From: Arthrobacter sp. 24S4-2
GTDB lineage: Bacteria; Actinomycetota; Actinomycetes; Actinomycetales; Micrococcaceae
Reading direction: 5' to 3'
Length of the DNA stretch: 64,000 nt
NCBI RefSeq assembly: GCF_005280255.1
Contig: NZ_CP040018.1
Coordinates: 4,836,001 to 4,900,000, forward strand
Positions within the stretch are counted from its first letter, which is position 1, and every line of letters begins with the position of its first letter. Positions 45,541-53,904 of the stretch are shown here, one piece after another. Position numbers and translations under genes: made by a program. The notes under the pieces were generated by a model that saw only the letters and a list, made by a program, of their open reading frames with translations, was not told where the DNA came from and made no database searches.

Positions 45541-46568
45541 AGGCGTTTGTCATCGACCGCTACAAAGGTCCGCTGCGCCAGGCCGAGGTAGCCGAACCGG
45601 CCGTCGGAGCCCATGACGTGCTGGTGGAGGTCAAGGCTGCCGGCGTCAACCAGCTCGATGAGAAGATCCGCCTGGGCGAGTTCCGGCAGATTATGCCTTA
45701 CCGAATGGCGCTGATCCTCGGGCACGATCTGGCCGGCGTTGTCACAGCCGTCGGAGCCGAGGTCCGGCAGTTCCAGCCCGGGGATGAGGTGTACGCCCGT
45801 CCGGCCGGGGACCGGATCGGGACGTTTGCTGAGCGCATCGCGGTGCACGAGGACGACCTGGCTCTCAAGCCCGCGTCAATCAGCATGCGCGAGGCCGGTT
45901 CGTTGCCGCTGGTCGCCCTGACGGCGTGGCAAGCCCTGGTGGAACGTGGCAACGTTGAGCGCGGACAGAGGGTGCTGATCCACGCGGGCGCCGGAGGCGT
46001 GGGCTCAACCGCGATCCAGCTGGCGAAGCACATCGGCGCCTTCGTCGCCACCACGGCCAGCGCATCGAACACAGGATGGGTGCGTGAACTGGGCGCGGAC
46101 CTCGTCATCGATTACCGGAGCCAGGACTTCGAGGACGTCCTGCACGACTATGACCTCGTGCTGGACAGCGTCGGCGGCGAGAACCCGGAGAAGTCCCTCC
46201 GAGTCCTCAGGCCCGGCGGCAAGGTGATCGGCATCGCAGGTCCGCCGGACCCGCGGTTTGCCAAGGAACTCGGCGCGAGTGCACCCCTGCGGCTGGCCAT
46301 GACCGTACTGAGCAGCCGCATTCGCCGCAAGGCCCGTCGTCGGAATGTGAGCTACGAGTTTCTCTTCATGCGGGCGGACGGCGGCCAGCTCCAGAAGATC
46401 TCGTCCCTGGTGGATGCCGGCGCGATCCGCCCGGTGGTCGGACAGGTCTTTCCCTTCGACCAGGCACCCCACGCGGTATCCGCCACGGGAACCGGCGGCG
46501 GTCGCGGGAAAGTCGTCATCGACAACGAACTAGGAACCAGCCAGAGGAACGAACAGGAATCATCATGA
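45537..46568 (+). CDS. NADP-dependent quinone oxidoreductase-like (MDR superfamily)
   Basis: 343 residues, GTG start overlapping the SDR stop (GTGA). GroES-like domain with AAGVNQLDEKIRLGEF and GHDLAGVVTAVG, then Rossmann fold with HAGAGGVGSTAIQLAKHIGA. Structural zinc-binding Cys residues are missing, as in quinone oxidoreductases. Ends overlapping the hydrolase start (ATGA). Confidence 0.9.
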   Translation: MKAFVIDRYKGPLRQAEVAEPAVGAHDVLVEVKAAGVNQLDEKIRLGEFRQIMPYRMALILGHDLAGVVTAVGAEVRQFQPGDEVYARPAGDRIGTFAERIAVHEDDLALKPASISMREAGSLPLVALTAWQALVERGNVERGQRVLIHAGAGGVGSTAIQLAKHIGAFVATTASASNTGWVRELGADLVIDYRSQDFEDVLHDYDLVLDSVGGENPEKSLRVLRPGGKVIGIAGPPDPRFAKELGASAPLRLAMTVLSSRIRRKARRRNVSYEFLFMRADGGQLQKISSLVDAGAIRPVVGQVFPFDQAPHAVSATGTGGGRGKVVIDNELGTSQRNEQESS

Positions 46569-47431
46569 GCATCCAACAAGGCACCGGCGACGAGCTGGTC
46601 ACCACCTACAAGGACGCGGTAACACGTACCGTCAGTGTCGGAGGAGACCAGATCGCCTATCGCGACCTCGGGCCCCGCACCGGGATACCCGTCGTCTTCC
46701 TCACCCACCTCTCAGCCAATCTCGACAACTGGGATCCCCGCGTGGTTGATGGCATTGCCGCGCAGCGCCGGGTGATCACCGTCGACTACCGCGGCGTTGG
46801 AGGCTCGATGGGGGCAGTCCGCGACTCAGTCGAGGCGATGGCAGACGACGCAGCCGCCTTCATCAGGGCCCTCGGCCTGGACCGTGTCGATATTCTCGGC
46901 CTCTCCCTCGGGGGCATGGTCGCGCAGAGCCTGACGCTGCGGCACCAGGAACTTGTCCGCAAGCTCATTCTTGCGGGGACGGGCCCTGCCGGCGGCGAAG
47001 GCATCCAGAACGTGACACGAATCGCCAACAGGGATCTTGCCCGGGCGTTGCTCACTTTTCAGGACCCGAAGGTGTTCCTGTTCTTCACCCGGACCTTGAA
47101 CGGGAAGCGTTCAGCGGCGGATTTCCTCGCCCGCCTCAAGGAGCGGACAGTCGGCCGCGATCGTACGATCACGTTCCCCGGGTATCGCACCCAGCTGAAA
47201 GCGATCCACCACTGGGGACTACAGGATCCCGACGACCTGTCGGTCATTCGCCAACCGGTTCTGGCCGTGAACGGCGACAACGACCGGATGGTCCCGACGA
47301 TCAACACGAAAGACCTTGCCGGGCGCATCCCCGGCAGCGAGCTCATCATCTATCCCGATGCAGGCCACGGCGGCATCTTCCAGCACCACCGCAGCTTCGT
47401 CACGAGTGCGCTCGATTTTTTGGACCGGTAG
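46565..47431 (+). CDS. Alpha/beta hydrolase
   Basis: 288 residues. VVFLTHLSANLDNWDPRVVDGIA, VDYRGVGGSMG, nucleophile elbow GLSLGG, VNGDNDRMVPTINT with the acid Asp, and YPDAGHGGIFQHH with the His. Resembles the pyrethroid hydrolase/haloperoxidase-like group. Third gene of the TetR-controlled operon, translationally coupled to the previous one; followed by a palindrome. Confidence 0.88.
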   Translation: MSIQQGTGDELVTTYKDAVTRTVSVGGDQIAYRDLGPRTGIPVVFLTHLSANLDNWDPRVVDGIAAQRRVITVDYRGVGGSMGAVRDSVEAMADDAAAFIRALGLDRVDILGLSLGGMVAQSLTLRHQELVRKLILAGTGPAGGEGIQNVTRIANRDLARALLTFQDPKVFLFFTRTLNGKRSAADFLARLKERTVGRDRTITFPGYRTQLKAIHHWGLQDPDDLSVIRQPVLAVNGDNDRMVPTINTKDLAGRIPGSELIIYPDAGHGGIFQHHRSFVTSALDFLDR

Positions 47432-47453
47432 TCCCAGCGCAGTCAGGCCATCC

Positions 47454-47489
47454 AGCGGACGACGGCGGGACCGCCCGCCGTCGTCCGCT
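47454..47489. terminator. Palindrome between convergent genes (copy 9)
   Basis: Arms AGCGGACGACGGCGGG and complement around ACCG, followed by TTGCGTTTG. It ends the hydrolase operon and faces the membrane-protein gene. Confidence 0.75.
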
Positions 47490-47533
47490 TGCGTTTGATT
47501 TGCGGAATGTCCACGAATCCGGACCGCCGGCCG

Positions 47534-48328
47534 CTACTCTGGCAGGTTGCCGACGTCATTGACGGATCCGCTACGGCGCCGGCGCAGCTGCTGACCGGGC
47601 ACTGACGGTGGGCCTGACAGCGGGAAGTTTTCCCGCCGTCGTCCGGCCAGCTCGCTAAACCGGTCAACAGCCTGCTGGGCCGCCGCCTGCAGGGCCGGAT
47701 CCAGGGAAACAGCCCGGGCATATGTGCCGACTGCGGTAAGGGCGTCCATCAGCAGCCGGGCGGGAACCTCCCCGGATTCGCCGCCGCCCTGCAGCAGTAT
47801 GGCCTCGCGATCCGCCGCCAGGGTGTCAGCCATGGTACCCACGGTAATGCGCTGCCACACGTCGGGAATTCTCTCTACGCTCGCCAGCTTTTCGCGAAGC
47901 GGCCATGATGCAATGAATCGGGCAAGCCACGCCTTGTGCCGCTTTTTGTGCCGCCATCCCTGCCAGTGCGGGTAGAAGCTGAAGACGACGGCGAACGGCG
48001 CGATGAGTCCCAGCACCACAAGCGCCCAGTCCGCTTCCCCCTGGTAGGGTCCGTCTGCCGCGTCTGCGTAGACGCCGAACATCACGCCTGCGGTAATGCA
48101 CGCCAGGATCCACGCAACACCCAAGATATCCCGTGTGCGTTTCTGTGATGTGGTGGCGTACTGGACGGGGGCTGGTTCGGAGACGATGTGAGCTTCAACC
48201 GCAGTGAGCCCGGTGTTCAGGAGTTTGGATGTCGCAGCACCTTGCAAACCGGATTGGTGCGGCACTTCCAGGTACACCGGCGGTAGTCCCTGCGTTTCCT
48301 GTACAGGCACATTAGTTCCGTCGTCCAT
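47534..48328 (-). CDS. Hypothetical two-TM membrane protein
   Basis: 264 residues from ATG 48328 (GGGGGAG upstream). Two hydrophobic segments in the middle (ILGVAWILACITAGVMFGVY and WALVVLGLIAPFAVVFSFY) separated by a short acidic loop, then a cytosolic helical region. The C-terminal GRRRENFPLSG is encoded by a copy of the dispersed palindrome (47616-47645), showing that the repeat has entered the reading frame. No family recognised. Confidence 0.65.
   Translation of the reverse strand: MDDGTNVPVQETQGLPPVYLEVPHQSGLQGAATSKLLNTGLTAVEAHIVSEPAPVQYATTSQKRTRDILGVAWILACITAGVMFGVYADAADGPYQGEADWALVVLGLIAPFAVVFSFYPHWQGWRHKKRHKAWLARFIASWPLREKLASVERIPDVWQRITVGTMADTLAADREAILLQGGGESGEVPARLLMDALTAVGTYARAVSLDPALQAAAQQAVDRFSELAGRRRENFPLSGPPSVPGQQLRRRRSGSVNDVGNLPE
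47616..47645. repeat. Dispersed palindrome copy 10, inside a coding region
   Basis: GACAGCGGGAA, GTT, TTCCCGCCGTCGTCC: the right half matches the family exactly, and the left has lost CG. It is located in the last codons of the two-TM protein gene. Confidence 0.6.
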
Positions 48329-48435
48329 GTCTCCCCCGTTAAGGCCGTCCGGATTGGCCTCTTGAGTATAGGGTCCGCTGCGGGCCGTCCCCTGCATTCG
48401 CCACCGGTGGTTGCTGGCGGCCTGCCCAACCGGCC

Positions 48436-48492
48436 AACGGGAAGCGGGCAACGGGAAGCGGGCAACGGGAAGCGGGCAACGGGAAGCGGGCA
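48436..48492. repeat. 14-bp tandem repeat, four units
   Basis: CAACGGGAAGCGGG repeated four times with no mismatch, upstream of the two-TM protein gene and 20 bases beyond the HNH gene stop. Confidence 0.9.
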
Positions 48493-48511
48493 GGACGGTG
48501 CAAGGCTGATC

Positions 48512-49990
48512 CTACGCCGCGATGGATAGTGCCCAGTCGGGCAAGGGATCCACCGGTAATGGTGGCCCGGTCTCTCCGAGACCGGCGGCACCGGCAAGCA
48601 CGTCCGGCCAGTCGGGCGGTTCCCACTCCGGGTCTTCGCCCGCCCGGCCGGGGCGGTCCGGCCAGTGTGGCGGTTCCCAGTCCTGTTGTTCGCTGGGATA
48701 GGAGCGCCCCGAGGGTGAGATCCAGCCGGGTGGTTGATCTCGGGTCGCGTCAACCGGTCTCCACGGCGTGCTGTGTTTGAGTCGGTGGTGGCGCCGGCAG
48801 GGCTGGCCCAGGTTGGTGATGCCAGTGCCGCCTCCCTCGGACCAAGCCAGCAGATGGTCCGCTTCGTTATCCAGGGAATGGTTGTTGCAGCCGGGAAAAG
48901 GGCACCGGCCATCCCGAAGCCGCAACCACTGGCGCATCGCCTTCGGAACCCGGTAGCTGGTGCGGCCGATCTCCAGCGGCGCTCCGCTGCGCGGATCGGT
49001 CAGCACTCGCAGGAACGATCCGGCGCCATCCGCGACAAGCCGGCGGGCCATGCTCGCCGGAATGGGACCGTACCCGTCCAGCGTGGCCGGGTCCGTCCCG
49101 GTGCCCAAGAGCGACAACACCGGAACGGTCACCAGGACCTGTGCCTTGGGCGACGGGGTTCCTTCCGCCACACCCTCCAGTAGCCAGCCAGCGGCGACGT
49201 CCGCACGGAGCTGCGTCAGGGTCCGGGATTCGGACGGACCCTGCAGAGCACGCGCCGTTTCCGTGGCACGGGACCAGACACCCGCCGCCACATCCGCGGG
49301 CAGGTAGGCCGAGAGCCAGGCCATGCCATCCCGGTCCGGGACATATTCCAGCCGACGGTCCTGCACGCCCTTGCGGTGGCGCGCTTCGATGCTTACAGGA
49401 TGGTGCCGCTCACGCCAGCTGCGCGCTTTAGCCCGGAACCTGCCCGGCACCAGCTGTCCCGCCGGGCAGCCACGCGCAGCAGAGGGAGCTTCGGGGTCCA
49501 GGAAATGAGCCTCCAAAGCAGCAGCCGCGGCGGGGTCCAGACCGGATGTTTCATCACACATAACTCGCGCGTGCTGCCACGAAATGCTCCCTGTCCGTAG
49601 CGCAGACAGCGTCAGGGGCAACCCGGTGGTCAGGGTGGCTGACTCCGCCAGTAACGCAGCTGCCGATCTTTCACTCACAGTCAGGACACAGGCCAGCTCT
49701 GCTGTCACCGCCATTTCCTGGGAGGTGCGCTCCTGCGGGGAAACGGCCGGGGCCGCCATGGCCGCGGCAGCGTGGGCGTATCCGGCGGCGAAGTGCACTT
49801 TCAGCGCGGCCAGCCTGGCTTCCATTCTGCCCACCTCAGCCGCACCGTCCAGGCACGCGTCCGCTTCGTCCTGAAGAGGGTCAGGACCAGTCGAGGCCAC
49901 GTTCCCGGCCCCGCGACCGACAAATGTAGCCAACGCAGCAAGGGAGGCCTCCATGGCCTCCAACGTCTCCGCAACTGCTCTGCCTTCCAT
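48512..49990 (-). CDS. DUF222 / HNH endonuclease domain protein
   Basis: About 492 residues. Large helical DUF222 region (residues roughly 20-330), then the HNH domain CPFPGCNNHSLDNEADHLLAWSEGG, NLGQPCRRHHRLKH with zinc-type Cys and the catalytic HH. The C-terminal tail has repeated WEPPHWPD / WEPPDWPD motifs. Family is very common in actinobacteria in many copies; function unproven. ATG 49990 chosen; GTG 49996 possible. Confidence 0.9.
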   Translation of the reverse strand: MEGRAVAETLEAMEASLAALATFVGRGAGNVASTGPDPLQDEADACLDGAAEVGRMEARLAALKVHFAAGYAHAAAAMAAPAVSPQERTSQEMAVTAELACVLTVSERSAAALLAESATLTTGLPLTLSALRTGSISWQHARVMCDETSGLDPAAAAALEAHFLDPEAPSAARGCPAGQLVPGRFRAKARSWRERHHPVSIEARHRKGVQDRRLEYVPDRDGMAWLSAYLPADVAAGVWSRATETARALQGPSESRTLTQLRADVAAGWLLEGVAEGTPSPKAQVLVTVPVLSLLGTGTDPATLDGYGPIPASMARRLVADGAGSFLRVLTDPRSGAPLEIGRTSYRVPKAMRQWLRLRDGRCPFPGCNNHSLDNEADHLLAWSEGGGTGITNLGQPCRRHHRLKHSTPWRPVDATRDQPPGWISPSGRSYPSEQQDWEPPHWPDRPGRAGEDPEWEPPDWPDVLAGAAGLGETGPPLPVDPLPDWALSIAA

Positions 49991-50125
49991 ACCCACAGCA
50001 TGACAGCAGGCACTGACAATAACGCCGGCCTCAGAGTTGGCGATCGTTCCAGGTCCGGATTGGCGCCTCCGGTATTCCTCACGTCCGCTGAGGCTTATCG
50101 ATTTGGTAGCCGGCTACAAGCAAAG

Positions 50126-51010
50126 TCAGCCTTCCAGGATCTGCCTGATCCCGAACTCTCCCACGGCGAACATCCGCGGATCATCGTCGGAGTTGCTCAG
50201 CATGGCGGTGGACAGGATGAGAGCCCAGCCCCGGGCCCTCATCCAGGTGTCCCCTTCTACTGCGGGGCCAAAGGCGTCCATGAAGCGGTGGCGGGCGCCG
50301 GCGTCGAACATCAGCCACCCCACCGCAAGATCGACAGCAGGGTCCCCTGCTCCGACGTCGCCGAAATCGATGACGCCAGCCAGGGAGCCGTCGTCCGCCA
50401 GCAGGATATTGCCCGGGTGAAGGTCCCCGTGGAGCATCATCGCTGGGCCATCCCAGGCTTTAGCAGCACAGGCCTCCGCCCACACCCCTCTCAGTGCTGC
50501 TGCCTGCGGGTAGCGTTCGCGGTCCCCGAGCCGTTCCACCACCGCAGAGTCACGGTCCGTCAGCGGCACGCCGCGGAACGGATTCACCGGGACACCGGTT
50601 TCGGCGGGCACGTGGAGGGACAGGAGGAAATCGGCCAGGCATTCAGCGGCCGGCCTGCGGGCTGCTGGGCCGACGTCGGCCGCGGCGGCTCCGGCGACCC
50701 ACCGCACGATGCTCCACGGCCATGGGAAGTCTGACGTCGGCAAGCCGGCATGGACGGGGACAGGAACCGCAACCGGGGAGCGGCGGGCTATGTCGGGAAG
50801 GTAGCGCTGCTCATGCAGTATTAGCGAAACGGCCTCCGCCCTGCGCGGCAGCCGGACGGCCAGGTCGTCCCCGAGGCGGAAGGTCGCGTTGTCCCAGCCA
50901 TTCGCAACCCGCGTTAGAGGACGATCGCCGAGGTCGGGCCACTGGTCCCGGACGAGGCACTGGACGACGACGTCACTCACCTCCAAAATGGCTGGTGGCA
51001 TTCCCGCCAT
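50126..51010 (-). CDS. Aminoglycoside phosphotransferase-family kinase
   Basis: 294 residues. DNATFRLGDDLAVRLPRR with the ATP-binding Lys/Arg region, the Brenner loop MMLHGDLHPGNILLADDG (HGDxxxxN) and the metal motif VIDFGDVGAGDPAVDLA. APH-family small-molecule kinases often act on sugars or antibiotics. No resistance context is seen, so it is more likely a metabolic kinase. Confidence 0.88.
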   Translation of the reverse strand: MAGMPPAILEVSDVVVQCLVRDQWPDLGDRPLTRVANGWDNATFRLGDDLAVRLPRRAEAVSLILHEQRYLPDIARRSPVAVPVPVHAGLPTSDFPWPWSIVRWVAGAAAADVGPAARRPAAECLADFLLSLHVPAETGVPVNPFRGVPLTDRDSAVVERLGDRERYPQAAALRGVWAEACAAKAWDGPAMMLHGDLHPGNILLADDGSLAGVIDFGDVGAGDPAVDLAVGWLMFDAGARHRFMDAFGPAVEGDTWMRARGWALILSTAMLSNSDDDPRMFAVGEFGIRQILEG

Positions 51011-51058
51011 TCAGAGATCCACCTTCCTTGTTCCTGCGATGCCATCCGGTCCTTTCCC

Positions 51059-51274
51059 TTGTCCGAATATAGTTCAGATCCCCGAGAGCAGATGGGGCGC
51101 CTTGGCGAAGCCAGGTTTAGGCGCGCAGTCCGGCGGCGGGTGTCGTCTGCGTTTGCCGGCGCCATGGTCAAGGAGGCTGCCGAGAAGCTCGGCGAAGAGC
51201 AGAAGGAACTCGACCACGCCATTTGGAGCTTCGCCAGCACTACGCGGTTGAAGAGCACGCCGGAAATACCCTGA
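51059..51274 (+). CDS. Doubtful small helical protein
   Basis: 71 residues from TTG 51059; a charged amphipathic segment (MVKEAAEKLGEEQKELDHAI) looks real, but there is no clear ribosome binding site and the opposite strand is also open. No family recognised. Confidence 0.3.
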   Translation: MSEYSSDPREQMGRLGEARFRRAVRRRVSSAFAGAMVKEAAEKLGEEQKELDHAIWSFASTTRLKSTPEIP

Positions 51275-51292
51275 ACGACACAGGCAGGAAGT

Positions 51293-51305
51293 GGACGACG
51301 GCGCT
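51293..51305. repeat. Left half-copy of the dispersed palindrome
   Basis: GGACGACGGCG at 51293-51303, then the sequence leaves the family. It lies beside the SDR-like scrap at 51325. Confidence 0.45.
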
Positions 51306-51324
51306 GACAATGGCCTGCACACTA

Positions 51325-51351
51325 ACGGGCCGAGGCGTTCGGCCGCGAGCC
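51325..51351 (-). other. Short SDR-like scrap
   Basis: About 24 bases (CGGGCCGAGGCGTTCGGCCG and 4 more) are identical to 62757-62780, where they encode LAAERLGPL in the SDR fragment. Here they lie just upstream of the restriction-endonuclease remnant, on the other strand. Confidence 0.45.
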
Positions 51352-51361
51352 GCGATCCCCA

Positions 51362-51673
51362 GATAGTTCCTCGGTTACTTTCATCAAATTGGCAACGCTG
51401 GAGGAAATCGAGGGGTACCAGATCGTCCGGGCCATCGTCTGCAGCGAAGTGAAGCCCGCTCGCGTAGTCCAGAGGGATGCCAAGTCCTACTTCGCGGTGT
51501 TGCTGGACGACAACAACCGCAAGCCGATCGCGCGCCTGCAATTCAACCGCACCCAGAAGTACATCGGAATATTCGACGACAACAAGGAAGAGACCCGAGT
51601 GCCCATTAGCTCGCTGGAAGAAATCTACGAGCACACTGAAGCACTGCGCGCGAGCGTAAAAAGCTACCTCTGA
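51362..51673 (+). pseudogene. C-terminal fragment of a type I restriction-like endonuclease
   Basis: About 100 residues. EEIEGYQIVRAIVCSEVKPA, RVVQRDAKSYFAVLLDDNNR, KPIARLQFNRTQKYIGIFDD match the conserved C-terminal block of a stand-alone type I restriction endonuclease-like family of roughly 350 residues. The N-terminal nuclease part is missing, so it is a remnant. TTG 51389 is the first in-frame start-like codon and has no supporting site. Confidence 0.6.
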
Positions 51674-51737
51674 GCACGGCTGCTCCTAAAGCCAGGCCGG
51701 CAATTCTCTGAAGCCTAAACGCAGGGGCGGGAAAGTG

Positions 51738-51765
51738 GACGGCGGCGGGACTTCCCGCCGTCGTC
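51738..51765. terminator. Palindrome between convergent ends (copy 11)
   Basis: GACGGCGGCGGGA, CT, TCCCGCCGTCGTC with one mismatch, followed by AGCTTGCGTTT. Confidence 0.6.
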
Positions 51766-51785
51766 AGCTTGCGTTTGGTGCCGCT

Positions 51786-51840
51786 CACCCACAGCGCCGA
51801 CCAGCCGCCGTCGGCCGCAAGGATGGCGACCGGAGTCCGC
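51786..51840 (-). other. Scrap of an SDR C-terminus
   Basis: The minus strand reads VAILAADGGWSAL, closely like ILASDGGWSAL at the end of the SDR fragment at 62619. It is only about 14 codons long, with no gene around it. Confidence 0.4.
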
Positions 51841-51878
51841 GCAGACCGACGACTCCGGCGCCGCGGTTCCAGGCAGCC

Positions 51879-52670
51879 TCATAAGGTTGCGGCTTCTTCC
51901 TCCGCCAGTCTGATCAGACGAAGTTCGTCCTCCACCGCGCGGGAAGGCCAGTAGCCCCTCGCCAGCTCACTTGCCCGGCTTCGATCCGCTTCCGGGAAGA
52001 GCTTGCCGAACAGCCCGGCCGCCTGAAGCAGGGCGATCAGCGCTGTGGTCCTGGTATCGGGCGTCTTGGCATCGGGCGTCTTGGCATCGGGCGTCGGGGC
52101 ACCAGGCTTGGCGGGAGCAGGCGTCGTGGCGTCGGGTGCCGTGGCGTCACCCGCCCCGGAATCAGCCGCCCCGGCCTCGGTCGCCGCGGACGCAGACGCC
52201 TCGGGATCGGACAGCGCACTGCTGAGTGTGGCCTGGATCCTTTTCAGGAGAGCCTCCTCCGGAGCGTGGTCCTTCTCGCGGTACCGCACGGCCCGGAACC
52301 GGCCCAGGTGCTTTTCGCCGAAATGTTCCACGATGCCCAGCGACACCATCCCCTCATAGACTCGCCGCACTTCGGCGCGGCCCTCCAGTATGGCGACCCA
52401 CCCCTTGGGAGTGTGGTGCCGGGATTTGCCACGGATGAGCTCCAGCTCGTACTGGAAGTCCGTTTGCGGGTCGGTCCCGGTAGCCCTGACGTGCTTTCCC
52501 GGCAGCTCGATCGCGCCGAGCAGCGCCAGCTCGGCCAATATTGCCCCTGCCACAGTGGTCCTGAGTGCGAACACCGGCACTTCAGGTTTGCCGTCTTTGT
52601 CGTTCGTAGCCAAGAGGAGGAAAGCCTGGGGAAGGCTCAGCTCCACCGCCTTCGGTGTTTCAGCATCCAT
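51879..52670 (-). CDS. GPP34 (GOLPH3-like) family protein, copy 2
   Basis: 263 residues from ATG 52670. Very close to copy 1: LSLPQAFLLLATNDKDGKPE, TTVAGAILAELALLGAIEL, RVYEGMVSLGIVEHFGEKHLG, RTTALIALLQAAGLFGKLFP, WPSRAVEDELRLIRLAEEE. The linker is different in repeat unit (TPDAK repeats and Ala/Asp-rich stretch), so the ends are conserved and the linker is evolving by repeat expansion. Role unknown. Confidence 0.88.
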   Translation of the reverse strand: MDAETPKAVELSLPQAFLLLATNDKDGKPEVPVFALRTTVAGAILAELALLGAIELPGKHVRATGTDPQTDFQYELELIRGKSRHHTPKGWVAILEGRAEVRRVYEGMVSLGIVEHFGEKHLGRFRAVRYREKDHAPEEALLKRIQATLSSALSDPEASASAATEAGAADSGAGDATAPDATTPAPAKPGAPTPDAKTPDAKTPDTRTTALIALLQAAGLFGKLFPEADRSRASELARGYWPSRAVEDELRLIRLAEEEAATL

Positions 52671-52787
52671 AGCATCATGGTGGCCCTGTTGGGGAGCCAC
52701 CACAATGAGGATTTACAAGCGTTCACGTCGCCATCCGCATTGCCTTGCCGCTGGCCAACCGCTTCCAAAGGTTTGCGGCCACAGTGC

Positions 52788-52821
52788 GCGGACGACGGCG
52801 GGACCTCCCGCCGTCGTCCGC
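52788..52821. terminator. Palindrome (copy 12)
   Basis: 15-base perfect arms GCGGACGACGGCGGG / complement around ACCT, 12 bases beyond the stop of the metallophosphoesterase gene; probably ends the phosphoesterase operon. Confidence 0.75.
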
Positions 52822-52833
52822 TTCCCTTGGTGC

Positions 52834-53871
52834 CTACTGGCTGAAGGGGACCTTCTCCCAGCTCAGGACACCTCCGCCGTCGCTGCTGTTACCGGCCACC
52901 GTGAACCTGACGTAGTTGGTGGCGTTGGCCGCTCCGTCCACAGTGAGCCGCTGCAGGTCATCCGCGGCGCGCTGGCCGTAGATGTTCAGCCACGGTGAGC
53001 CCTCCGCCAGCGGCTGGTTGTCGGCGAAGGCGTGGCTGTCGCCGTTGATGAGATAGACGGGGTGGTCGAAGCGGTTGGTCTCTTCAATGATGGCCGCAAC
53101 GATCTCCCGGAACCCGGAGACCGTTTCCGGGTTGGCAGTAGCCGCGGCGAGCAGCGACGGATCGAACATGTCGGCCTGGGTCATCAACACCACGGCGCGG
53201 TCGTTGCGGCGCTCGGCGTCAGTGAACGTTTCGTGTATCTGCTTCAGGACGGCATCCGTCCGGTGCTCAACTTCGGCCAGCTGCTCGGGCCCGGGAGAGG
53301 TTTCGCCCAGGCCGCTCCACGGAAGCAGCGAGTTGTTGCTGCCCTGGATGTCCATCACGGAGAAGGCAACGCGGTTCTGGGTGAAGCGGACATTTTCCGG
53401 AAGCCCAAGGTTCTCCTGGCTCTTGACCGGCATGGTTGTGCCCAGGGTCTTGCCGGGCTGGTCGAAGAAGACCTCCCGCAGCTTGGCCAGCCGTTCCAGC
53501 GGGTTGTACGCGCCGTTGTTGGTGCGGTGGCAGTCCACCCACTCGTTGTCGCCCGGCGTGTAAACCAGCGGGTGCTCGAAGGTGTCGAACTCTGAGCGGA
53601 TCTTGGCGAAGTACTCGTCGGAGCAGACGGAGGAGCCGTTCTTGATGTCGCCCACGTGGGTAACAAATTTCAGGGCACTGTCGGCGTTGATGTCCTGGAT
53701 GTGGGACGGGAACTTGGCGATTTCGGCGTCGCCGTAGGGGGTGTCGCCGATGACGCCAAAGGTGAAGGCCTGGCTGTCCGAGGTGTCGGCTGCGTTGGCG
53801 GGCTGGGACGCAAGGAGGCCGAGCGCCAGGACGGCTGCCGCCGTCGTTGTTTTCAAGGTCTTTGAAGGCAT
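52834..53871 (-). CDS. Secreted metallophosphoesterase
   Basis: 345 residues. Signal peptide TAAAVLALGLLASQPANA. Calcineurin-like motifs: GVIGDTPYGD, THVGDIKNG, VYTPGDNEWVDC and later YLINGDSHAF, the usual D-x-H, GD, GDNE and GH-type positions, although the first motif is GDTPYGD. Exported; probably hydrolyses phosphate esters. It follows the GDPD-like gene by 33 bases, forming a two-gene secreted phosphodiester/phosphomonoester pair. Confidence 0.85.
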   Translation of the reverse strand: MPSKTLKTTTAAAVLALGLLASQPANAADTSDSQAFTFGVIGDTPYGDAEIAKFPSHIQDINADSALKFVTHVGDIKNGSSVCSDEYFAKIRSEFDTFEHPLVYTPGDNEWVDCHRTNNGAYNPLERLAKLREVFFDQPGKTLGTTMPVKSQENLGLPENVRFTQNRVAFSVMDIQGSNNSLLPWSGLGETSPGPEQLAEVEHRTDAVLKQIHETFTDAERRNDRAVVLMTQADMFDPSLLAAATANPETVSGFREIVAAIIEETNRFDHPVYLINGDSHAFADNQPLAEGSPWLNIYGQRAADDLQRLTVDGAANATNYVRFTVAGNSSDGGGVLSWEKVPFSQ

Positions 53872-53904
53872 GGAGGTGTTCCTGTCTCTGCTGAGTGGGG
53901 CGGC

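Noticed and set aside
48436..48492. CRISPR-like array
   Set aside because: Units are directly adjacent with no spacers and only 14 bases.
50126..51010. Antibiotic-resistance aminoglycoside phosphotransferase
   Set aside because: Only family-level motifs are present, with no resistance-type sequence or mobile context.
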